From assembly GCA_964540105.1 (NCBI GenBank), contig CAZILL010000002.1, positions 1 to 64,000 on the forward strand: a stretch of DNA of 64,000 nucleotides, given 5' to 3'. The notes beneath the pieces were generated by a model, which saw nothing but the letters and a program-made list of their open reading frames with translations, was not told where the DNA came from and did not search any database. How positions within the stretch are numbered: position 1 is the first letter of the stretch; each line of letters opens with the position of its first letter. Made by a program: the position numbers and the translations under genes. Source of the stretch: DATKJY01 sp964540105 (GTDB lineage Bacteria > Zixibacteria > MSB-5A5 > GN15 > FEB-12). This document shows positions 54,859 to 62,120 of this stretch, piece after piece.

Positions 54859-57180
54859 ATGAAGAAGCATGCACTGATATTCGTCATAGTCTCTCTCTTA
54901 CTCGTTTGGTCAAGTTCAGTTCTTGCACAGCAGGACGCACTGATACCCCAGCAAAGTCGACCTCAGGTGATCTCCGGACGAGTCACCGACACCTTGCATC
55001 AGCCAATTATTGGAGCGTCTGTTGTCATCTGGTGCGAGGGTAAATTGATCACCGCGACCGCTTCGGACACCGACGGACGCTATCGGCTCTACGTCGACTC
55101 GGTGAGGTTGCAGCAGCGGACTTTGAGCGTGACCGCTGTTGGCTACAGAGAACGAGAGTTGCCGCTCCGGGCGAGCTATCAACATCTCAAGCTTGATATC
55201 ATCTGTGTTCCAGCCGTGATCGAAGTCGGGTCGATATCAGTCAGACCAGCAGGAGAAGCGGTCGCGCTCGGGCAGGTTCAACAGCACACCGACCTCACCC
55301 GTACCGCACAGCAGTCGCTTGTCCCGACAAATCCGCTCGCTGCCCTCAAGTTCCCCCAGCTGGCAAGGAACGGTCCGAGCTTGTCGTCGCAAATCCGGAT
55401 TGACGGTACGAGTCCCCGCTACACTCTGAATAATATCCCGATAGGGGCCGATCCGGCTCACTATGGCATGTTCGCGATTGTGCCAAGCTCAGTCGTGGAG
55501 GAGATTCGTTTTTTTCCACAAGGGACAGCGGCTGACCTGGCGCTGCCGTCGGCTGTCGACCTGAAGACATTCGCGCCCTTCGAAAAACATCATCGAGGCG
55601 AAGCGGTACTGTCGGCTATTGAAGCGACCGGCTCCTACTCTCTGGGAAACGAGCGCTGGTTTGCGCTTGGATCGCTTCGCAAGTCGGTTCTCGACAAGCT
55701 GGTACGTCAATTCGATCTCAAGCAAAACCGACGGGCGATCCCGCCGACCAATTTTCAGGACATCTTCTTTTCTACTGGTCTGAAGATCTCCAGCCGGTAC
55801 CGCCTTATTATGGATCAGTACCATGTGCGCGATTACCTCGCGTACACTGCTCAGACTGAAGGAAGCTCCCCTCATCGTATCAGTACGGCGCAGGAAGCGC
55901 ACGAAGATTACGTGGGCGTGCGCCTAAGCGGGCTCTACACCAACGCGCTGCTTTCGGTAAACGGTTCCGTCAAGAGCAGCCGTCGCCATTATCAGGCGGT
56001 TCCGGACAATCCCACGGCCATCGGATCGATGCAGGTGTCGCTCGGGGAGAACTTCAAGTCGTATCAAGTCACCGGCCAGGCCGATCTGACTCTCGGCACA
56101 GCACAAGCACGTGTGGGGGGGCAGCTGGAGTATCTCCCCGCGCGCACAACCGACCTTGCACATCGCAACTGGAATTTCCTCCCCCCGTTCGCGAATACCG
56201 ATAATCCGTTCGTTTATCAGTCCGCGCTGAATGATCTCTACGGCGCCTATCATGAAACAGGAAGAGAAACAAACAGCGCCCTGTATGCGTCGGTTACGAA
56301 GACTCTCGGAAACTACACGCTCGAGAACGGCCTGCGATTGGAACGCTACTCCTCTCTCTCGAACGGAACCCGTCTCCTTAGCCGACATCGCATAGAGCGC
56401 CGCCTTGGTGAAAGCGGAACAGTGGAGCTGTTTCATGGCACATTCGCCGAGAACCCGATTACTACTCTGCTGGAGCCATTTCAAGTGATGATCCGCGCCG
56501 ATGCCCGTGAACTGGCCCCGCTGGGCACCCGTCTCACGTCGGTCACCGGAGCCTTCAGGAGCGTTCGCTTGTCACTGTACACCAAGCAGATCTTCAATGT
56601 GCCGTCGGTTGAACCAGATTTCGAGAACACTCCGAGCGGAAACCAATTGAATTCGCAGTTTCTCCAGATGCGCTCTACCGGCTCGGCGTCGTTTGTCGGC
56701 GGATCGGTCCGGCTCGACGCTCCACACGTGATGCACGACCAGATGCGCTTCTATGTATCATACGCCTACTCGCGAGCCATGAAGACCGAGCATGGGGTTT
56801 CCGTTCCGTACGATCTTAGCGCTCCGCACCGATTCATCGCGCAACTGGATTGTCGCGTAAGCCGAGTTATTCAGGTTGGGGGAGAAGTGCAGATTCGTTC
56901 AGGGAATCCCTACACGCCGATTCGTCCCCTGATGTTGCACAGCGAAAGCCGGCAGTACAATGAGAGTTACTATGTCTCGGTCCTGAAGTCCGAGAACTCG
57001 GAGAGTTTTCGAGCAAATGCTTCGCTGAATCTTCACGCGACAATCACCTTTGGCAACACCGAACTGTTCCTCTCGATCGCCAACGCCACCAATCGCGCCA
57101 ATCCGATTGTCCATTCGGCCTCGGGGGATATCTACGATGTCGGTCTGATGCCGAGTATCGGAGTCAGAACCCGGCTTTAG
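54859..57180 (+). CDS. TonB-dependent receptor-like outer-membrane protein with carboxypeptidase-regulatory-like domain
   Basis: A 773-residue protein with GGAGGT upstream and a signal peptide (MKKHALIFVIVSLLLVWSSSVLA). Residues about 40-115 form a CarboxypepD_reg-like domain (VISGRVTDTLHQPIIGASVV, VTAVGYRE). A plug-like part follows (IRIDGTSPRYTLNNIPI, VVEEIRFFPQG), then a long run of amphipathic strands to the C-terminus (IGVRTRL). It is somewhat short for a full receptor and lacks an obvious TonB box, so it may be a plug-barrel transporter of divergent type. Ligand unknown. Confidence 0.85.
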   Translation: MKKHALIFVIVSLLLVWSSSVLAQQDALIPQQSRPQVISGRVTDTLHQPIIGASVVIWCEGKLITATASDTDGRYRLYVDSVRLQQRTLSVTAVGYRERELPLRASYQHLKLDIICVPAVIEVGSISVRPAGEAVALGQVQQHTDLTRTAQQSLVPTNPLAALKFPQLARNGPSLSSQIRIDGTSPRYTLNNIPIGADPAHYGMFAIVPSSVVEEIRFFPQGTAADLALPSAVDLKTFAPFEKHHRGEAVLSAIEATGSYSLGNERWFALGSLRKSVLDKLVRQFDLKQNRRAIPPTNFQDIFFSTGLKISSRYRLIMDQYHVRDYLAYTAQTEGSSPHRISTAQEAHEDYVGVRLSGLYTNALLSVNGSVKSSRRHYQAVPDNPTAIGSMQVSLGENFKSYQVTGQADLTLGTAQARVGGQLEYLPARTTDLAHRNWNFLPPFANTDNPFVYQSALNDLYGAYHETGRETNSALYASVTKTLGNYTLENGLRLERYSSLSNGTRLLSRHRIERRLGESGTVELFHGTFAENPITTLLEPFQVMIRADARELAPLGTRLTSVTGAFRSVRLSLYTKQIFNVPSVEPDFENTPSGNQLNSQFLQMRSTGSASFVGGSVRLDAPHVMHDQMRFYVSYAYSRAMKTEHGVSVPYDLSAPHRFIAQLDCRVSRVIQVGGEVQIRSGNPYTPIRPLMLHSESRQYNESYYVSVLKSENSESFRANASLNLHATITFGNTELFLSIANATNRANPIVHSASGDIYDVGLMPSIGVRTRL

Positions 57181-57223
57181 TCAGAGAGCGAGCGCCAGGC
57201 CGCTCTCCTCGCTCGCGTTACCA

Positions 57224-58054
57224 TTACATCCGTTCCACACACCCTGCGATCAGGTCTCTCAATTTCGGCTCGGTGCGTGTCGCCGTGCCGATGACATCAT
57301 CGAGCGAGCAGGGGTGCATATTATCGGCCAGTCCCATGTCGGTAATGATCGAAAAGCCGAGCACCTGATTGCGCTGGTGATGCGCGGTGAGAACCTCGGG
57401 CACAGTCGACATTCCGACAGCATCAGCCCCAACGGTGCGGAAGAAACGATATTCGGCCGAGGTTTCCAAACAGGGTCCGGTCAGGCCAAGATAGACTCCC
57501 TCCTGCAGGCGCAACTTCTGTTCGATCGCGACCTCTTTGGCCAGAGCCTTCAGTTTGAGAGTGTATGTTTCGAACATGTCCGGAAACCGATCTCCCCAGG
57601 CGTTGTCGTTGGGGCCAATCAGGGGATTACCGGGGAAGAAGTTGATGTGGTCATTGATGAGCATGATATCCCCGGCCTTGAAATTCGGATTCATGCCGCC
57701 GGCGGCGTTGGAGACGATCAGGGTCTCCATGCCGAGCGCTTTCATCACGCGCACGGGAAAGGCAATCTGCTGCATGGAATACCCCTCGTAAAAGTGAAAC
57801 CGCCCCTGCATGCAGACTACAGCCTTGCCGCGCAAATGCCCGAAGAGGAGCCGCCCGGCGTGCGATTCGACTGTGGAGACCGGGAAGTGGGGTATCTTCT
57901 CGTAGCTCACGGTCGCCGTCATCTGAATCCCGTCGACCAGCGAGCCGAGTCCGGTCCCTAAAATGATGCCGATCTTCGGTTCGAGCTTCACCTGCGATTT
58001 GATGAAACCGACCGCATCGTTGAGCTTTGTGTGAAATTCTGCCACTGTCTCCAT
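57224..58054 (-). CDS. Purine nucleoside phosphorylase
   Basis: A 276-residue trimeric-type phosphorylase of purine salvage. Visible motifs: ILGTGLGSL phosphate loop, HFPVSTVESHAGRL, QGRFHFYEGY, SNAAGGMNP, ND.INFFPGNPLIG, GPCLETSAEYR and VGMSTVPEV. ATG 58054 has GAGGAG upstream; longer frames to 58297 contain no conserved residues. A hairpin at 57188-57216 lies between it and the converging receptor gene. Confidence 0.95.
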   Translation of the reverse strand: METVAEFHTKLNDAVGFIKSQVKLEPKIGIILGTGLGSLVDGIQMTATVSYEKIPHFPVSTVESHAGRLLFGHLRGKAVVCMQGRFHFYEGYSMQQIAFPVRVMKALGMETLIVSNAAGGMNPNFKAGDIMLINDHINFFPGNPLIGPNDNAWGDRFPDMFETYTLKLKALAKEVAIEQKLRLQEGVYLGLTGPCLETSAEYRFFRTVGADAVGMSTVPEVLTAHHQRNQVLGFSIITDMGLADNMHPCSLDDVIGTATRTEPKLRDLIAGCVERM

Positions 58055-58290
58055 ATGTGATCTCCTCTTTTCTGTCGCACCGTACGTGTTCGTTGCGGTC
58101 AATGGTAACAGAAAGCGCGCGGAAAGACAATGGCGCAAAATTCCCTTTGCTTGCGAACAAGTAGAATCTTGTCGTGGAAGGTCTTGACCCCGCCCAACGG
58201 GGAGCCTGTCCCTTCTTTGAAAGGGATGACCTTTCACTTTTTGGCGCAGACCAAATCCCGCCCGTGGACAACAGAATCTCATTTTTCCTC
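58055..58290. other. Intergenic spacer, no gene seen
   Basis: Contains a weak hairpin with ct(t)5 after it (58218-58241) and the leader of the purine nucleoside phosphorylase gene. The right end adjoins the poly-G promoter. Confidence 0.5.
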
Positions 58291-58322
58291 TTGACACGCG
58301 GGGGGGGGGGATTCGTTATACT
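58291..58322 (+). promoter_or_regulatory. Promoter with 11-G tract between -35 and -10
   Basis: TTGACA (58291-58296) and TATACT (58317-58322) match sigma-70 hexamers well. The spacer is 20 bp and holds eleven G in a row (58300-58310). At 17 bp, the usual best spacing, three G fewer would be needed. Slipped-strand change of the tract would alter spacing and expression, as known for several Neisseria promoters. The transcript would start about 30 bases before the ATG at 58358. Confidence 0.65.
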
Positions 58323-58357
58323 TGAAACAGGACGAGGGAAACAGATTGGGAGGTTTA

Positions 58358-59392
58358 ATGAACATGCGGGTGAGAATCCTAAGCGCGGTATGCGCTTTGC
58401 TGTGCGTTGCCGGCCCTCTGCTGCTGACGAAGTGCGCTGACAAGAGCACAGACCCACCGCCGGACAGCCCGAAGGATTATGTGATTTACGGTTACAACTT
58501 TCACAGCACTAGGAATCTCGTCGGATACCACTTACAGACAGGAGTAATCGATTCTCTATCTCCGACCATGGAGGCGTACAACCTCAAGGTATCACCGGAT
58601 GGCAGAAAACTCTACGTTGCGAGGGAGGATCGAGTTTCAGTGGTCGACGTCGCGTCACGAGAGACCATTCTCGACCTTCCGTATGCCTCAGTGAGCCAAA
58701 TACTGTTTTCACCTGACGGGAGAGCGATGGCGTTGTTCCCGGGGGGGTTGACCCTCTTGAGGGTTTCAGACTACACTGTCTTGTATCACCACACCGCCTT
58801 TACCGGTCCAGGAGCCTTTTCCAACAATGGCAAATTCTACTCCGTACAAAATTCTGATACCCTGCGGACCCTCAGCTGCATCAACGTTGGCAACGGTACT
58901 GTCGTGTGGACTCGCAATATGAGTCTCTGGTTTGGTTGGCTTTCGTTGGTCACGAAGGACGATGCGAAACTAATTGGGTACGGTGAAGGATGGCTGCGAG
59001 TCTATGATATTGCCGCTGACTCCATGATATTCAACCGTCGATTGGCATACAGTGATGGTGACATGGTTGCATCACCTGACGGGTCGCGTCTTTTTCTGAC
59101 TGGCATGGGCAACATCGATATTGGACCGGCACCCTTTACTTTTGCCGTATACGATATCCCCGGCAACAAGATGCTGGATTCCGTTCGGGTCCCGTATCCG
59201 GGCAATGGTTGGTGTCCTGAAAGCGACTACATCGCCGCAGGATTCATGACTATTACACCCGATGGCTACCTGATTGCACAGAATGCGCGTGGTGGGATGT
59301 TACTTGTCTACAATCTCGTTCGATCTGACACGGCAAAATGGCTATGTACTAGACTCGGGATGTCATATCTCACGTGCCAGACAAACCCTTAG
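58358..59392 (+). CDS. Exported beta-propeller protein, phase-variable candidate
   Basis: A 344-residue protein with GGGAGG 4-5 bases upstream. N-terminal hydrophobic segment (about 5-25, ILSAVCALLCVAGPLLL) followed by TKCADKSTDPPPD, where the Cys may be a lipidation site although the residues before it do not fit the lipobox well. The rest has YVTN/WD-like blades (KVSPDGRKLYVAREDRVSVV, ILFSPDGRAMALFPG, VASPDGSRLFLTGMG). Role unknown. Expression may vary by the poly-G promoter. Confidence 0.75.
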   Translation: MNMRVRILSAVCALLCVAGPLLLTKCADKSTDPPPDSPKDYVIYGYNFHSTRNLVGYHLQTGVIDSLSPTMEAYNLKVSPDGRKLYVAREDRVSVVDVASRETILDLPYASVSQILFSPDGRAMALFPGGLTLLRVSDYTVLYHHTAFTGPGAFSNNGKFYSVQNSDTLRTLSCINVGNGTVVWTRNMSLWFGWLSLVTKDDAKLIGYGEGWLRVYDIAADSMIFNRRLAYSDGDMVASPDGSRLFLTGMGNIDIGPAPFTFAVYDIPGNKMLDSVRVPYPGNGWCPESDYIAAGFMTITPDGYLIAQNARGGMLLVYNLVRSDTAKWLCTRLGMSYLTCQTNP

Positions 59393-59409
59393 AATGGGGA
59401 ATTGATATC

Positions 59410-59631
59410 ATGGATTCACGCTTGAGACTTATGTTAATAGCCGCGCTCTTGTACGCGACAGGTGCCAGAGCCGAGGCCCCATACTATTATAGTGGGGGCA
59501 AGCAGATACCACTACGCGTCGATTCGACCCGTATCACTGTGAAATTCGATCCTAATCTGACACTTGCCCAGCGGGATGGGTTGATAGGTACATTCGTCCG
59601 GGTCGGTGAACTCCAGAGCGATCTGCGGTAG
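59410..59631 (+). pseudogene. N-terminal remnant of an exported S8-protease-like protein
   Basis: A 73-codon frame with a signal peptide (MDSRLRLMLIAALLYATGARA) and then YYYSGGKQIPLRVDSTRITV, KFDPNLTLAQR. This opening is that of the pro-region of subtilisin-like S8 proteins from FCB-type bacteria, from memory of the family. It stops after ELQSDLR, with no catalytic domain, and a terminator of the opposite strand follows. It is probably a truncated gene; it could also be a short exported protein. Confidence 0.5.
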
Positions 59632-59672
59632 GAACGCCACTGGGGCACAAGGACAGGGGTTCCATGATGGCA

Positions 59673-59711
59673 CAAAAAAGGCCGGACGCGATAAGCAGAT
59701 GGCGCCGGCCT
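59673..59711 (-). terminator. Rho-independent terminator of the DivIVA-like gene
   Basis: Stem aggccgg (59679-59685) / ccggcct (59705-59711), extended by further pairs with a bulge, followed on the minus strand by T6. It lies about 25 bp past the stop codon at 59736. Confidence 0.8.
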
Positions 59712-59735
59712 CTCTTGAGCGGGTGGGAGAAAGAG

Positions 59736-60710
59736 TCAGCTCTTGGCAGCTTTGTCCATTTCCTCTTCAAACTTGTGAACGACGTTGTCGAGCACCTGAG
59801 TGAGATTGTTGGTCGTGCTCGCGGCGTTGGGTGTGGTTGGTTCAGAGGCGGACACGTCGAACGGCACCCCGCCTGTCTCCGTGTCGGAGCGGTGAGTCTG
59901 ACGACTCGAGGTGAGCTTCACGCGGTCGGTCAGATCGCTGGGATCCTGCTGACGATGTGTCTGCGGGGCATGACCCCCTTCGATTGCGCTCTTCCGGTAG
60001 TTGGCCAGCGCCGCGGCTAATTCGTCATCGACTACCGGCGGCGTTGCAGGTTGGCTATTGTCCCTGATGACACTCTTAAGAGCGTTGGCCAGATCCTGGG
60101 GCGGCTGAGCCTGGACAATCTGCCCGGCTGCATTGGCTTCTTCGGTGCGGATAGGTTCGCTGTGAGATGGTTCCGTGGCAATGGTCTCGCGCTGGCTTCC
60201 CTCGACTTCAGAAGAATCCGTGATCTCTAAACGATCGGCAGAGAGCTGCGGCTGACTCGCGTCGGCATGGGAGATTCCCTCGATCCATTCCAGATGAGAG
60301 CTGATCAGGCCGCGCAACTTCGAATAATAGGAGCCACGGATTGTCTCCAGCTTCTCGATCTGGTGATCAAGCTCGTCTTTTTTGTGTACCCGTGAGGCAA
60401 GAATCTGCGTCGCCTCCGCGTGCGCCTTGGCCATCAGGTTTTCGGCTTCCTTTCGGGCGTTGCTCATGGTCATATCGGCATTGCGGCGGGCGTCGATGGC
60501 GGCATTCTTGATCGCGTCCTCAAATTGTTTCAAACCGGCCAACTGAATCTTGACCGACTCGATCTCCATCGACAGCTTCAGGTTCTCCTGCTTGTGTGAC
60601 TCCAGCACCGTCGCTGCCTGCTCCATAAAATTGTCGACGGCTTCCTTATCGTACCCTCGCATCTGAGTCGGAAACTCAACATTGCGAATGTCGTTTGGGG
60701 ATAGTTCCAT
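59736..60710 (-). CDS. DivIVA-domain protein
   Basis: A 324-residue cytoplasmic protein. The first 60 residues match the DivIVA membrane-curvature-sensing domain (LSPNDIRNVEFPTQMRGYDK, AVDNFMEQAA). A coiled-coil runs to about residue 140 (repeated AR.EAE.L motifs). The C-terminal half is low-complexity and rich in Q, S, T and E, presumably disordered. DivIVA proteins mark poles or division sites in Gram-positive bacteria and are also found in some other phyla. No division gene is next to it. Confidence 0.85.
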   Translation of the reverse strand: MELSPNDIRNVEFPTQMRGYDKEAVDNFMEQAATVLESHKQENLKLSMEIESVKIQLAGLKQFEDAIKNAAIDARRNADMTMSNARKEAENLMAKAHAEATQILASRVHKKDELDHQIEKLETIRGSYYSKLRGLISSHLEWIEGISHADASQPQLSADRLEITDSSEVEGSQRETIATEPSHSEPIRTEEANAAGQIVQAQPPQDLANALKSVIRDNSQPATPPVVDDELAAALANYRKSAIEGGHAPQTHRQQDPSDLTDRVKLTSSRQTHRSDTETGGVPFDVSASEPTTPNAASTTNNLTQVLDNVVHKFEEEMDKAAKS

Positions 60711-60890
60711 AGTGTCTCTCTCTATTTAACGAACCTTGCTTTCGCAGTCTCATTGACGCATAGGCATATCTGCTCCGGAAACGTTCCGAAACGGCACATC
60801 TACTGTAGTTATCGAGTTTTCAGAGGAAAAATTAACTGCGAATTCCCGAAAAAACGGGTGCGAGCGGCTGCCCCACGCAGAATTGCCCGC

Positions 60891-61583
60891 TCAGGCTCTC
60901 TGTCGACGGCCAAAGAGTCCAGTTCCTACCCGAATCATCGTGGAACCCTCGGCAATCGCAAGGGGGTAGTCGTCGGACATCCCCATAGACAGAGTCGCGA
61001 ATTGATCCCCGACAATGGTCTGCCCCCTGCGGAACGCCTCATAGCAGTGTGAGAACGCTCGTCTGACTGCCTTTTCGTCATCTGAAAGAGGACCGACGGT
61101 CATCATGCCGGTAATTCTGATCTGTGGCAGCGCCGCGATTTCAGGTATCAGGTCAGGCGCCTGTTCGGGACGTATGCCATATTTTTGTTCTTCACCAGAG
61201 CAATTGACCTCGATATAACATTCGACCTGACGACCGAGGTCGCAGCCTTTCCGGCTGATCTCCTGCGCCAAGTGAAGCGAATCGACCGACTGGATCACGT
61301 CGAAGAGCTCAATCGCCTTACGCACTTTGTTGGATTGCAGATGCCCGATCAGGTGGAATCGGGCAATTCGGCCAAGTTCTTTGATTTTTGGTTCTGCTTC
61401 CTGAATCCGGCTTTCCCCGATGTTTGTCAGCCCGGCCGAAACGGCCTGTTGTATGACTGCTGAAGAGTATGTCTTGGTCACAGCGACAATCGTGATGTCG
61501 CCGGCATCGCGGTGATATAGCTCACACGCTGCTCGAATGCCGCTGCGCAAGTCTTGAAGATTGTCGGTTATAGTTTGATCCAT
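60891..61583 (-). CDS. PLP homeostasis protein (YggS/PROSC family)
   Basis: A 230-residue protein that buffers pyridoxal phosphate. The Lys in IVAVTKTYSS is the PLP-binding residue; HLIGHLQSNKVRKAIELFD, VEVN-type strand (YIEVNCSGEEQKYG) and LSMGMSDDYPLAIAEGSTMIRVGTGLFG are typical. ATG 61583 with AGGCGG upstream is chosen over 61652. DivIVA and YggS-like genes are neighbours in Gram-positive division clusters, so the pairing here is noteworthy. Confidence 0.93.
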   Translation of the reverse strand: MDQTITDNLQDLRSGIRAACELYHRDAGDITIVAVTKTYSSAVIQQAVSAGLTNIGESRIQEAEPKIKELGRIARFHLIGHLQSNKVRKAIELFDVIQSVDSLHLAQEISRKGCDLGRQVECYIEVNCSGEEQKYGIRPEQAPDLIPEIAALPQIRITGMMTVGPLSDDEKAVRRAFSHCYEAFRRGQTIVGDQFATLSMGMSDDYPLAIAEGSTMIRVGTGLFGRRQRA

Positions 61584-61735
61584 GCCGCCTGAAAGAATGC
61601 CCGGCAGGGAATTTGAAACAACAGAAATGTTGGCATCGTAGCGCGGGAACATTTTCGAGGTTGGCCGGTTGATATGCGAGGAACATGCTTGAAGATCATG
61701 TTCATGTCTAACAAGGTTTTAGCGAAAGGACAACG

Positions 61736-61930
61736 ATGGAATTAGGGAACATACGAGTTAAGATCAATCAGAATGCCTCCGCCAAAGTCGAGTGCCTGAG
61801 AGCGGAAATCATCTTGCCCGACGGATCGACTGTGATCAAGGATGGGCCGTTTTCGCTCTGCCGTTGTGGCAGTTCCAAGACCAAACCTTTCTGCGACGGC
61901 GCGCACAAGACCTGCGGTTTTGAGGGGTAG
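61736..61930 (+). CDS. CDGSH iron-sulfur protein
   Basis: A 64-residue protein with AAAGGA upstream. The 2Fe-2S motif CRCGSSKTKPFCDGAH is complete, with three Cys and one His. Such proteins may carry clusters or electrons in the cytoplasm. No partner gene is adjacent. Confidence 0.92.
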   Translation: MELGNIRVKINQNASAKVECLRAEIILPDGSTVIKDGPFSLCRCGSSKTKPFCDGAHKTCGFEG

Positions 61931-62035
61931 GAGCAGGCTTTAATCCACCGCTCCGAAGGATCGCCAAGACTTTCGCTCGCCCCGCCCAGTCTTGACAGTT
62001 AATCCGTTGTGTATTAATCGATTACACGATTTCTA

Positions 62036-62064
62036 TTGACATCCCCCACGGCATTTCGTATCAT
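62036..62064 (+). promoter_or_regulatory. Putative sigma-70 promoter of the GH35-like gene
   Basis: TTGACA (62036-62041), 17-bp spacer, TATCAT (62059-62064), 57 bases before the ATG at 62121. Confidence 0.65.
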
Positions 62065-62120
62065 TCTTGCTTCCTGTTTGCATCGAATGTTATGTAAATT
62101 GTTGAATTATAAGGTCTTAT

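Noticed and set aside
57188..57216. Hairpin gcgagcg/cgctcgc between converging genes
   Set aside because: Stem is GC-rich but no T-run follows on either strand; kept only as a remark.
58218..58241. Hairpin tgaaagg/cctttca followed by ctttt
   Set aside because: Looks like a plus-strand terminator, but no plus-strand gene ends before it.
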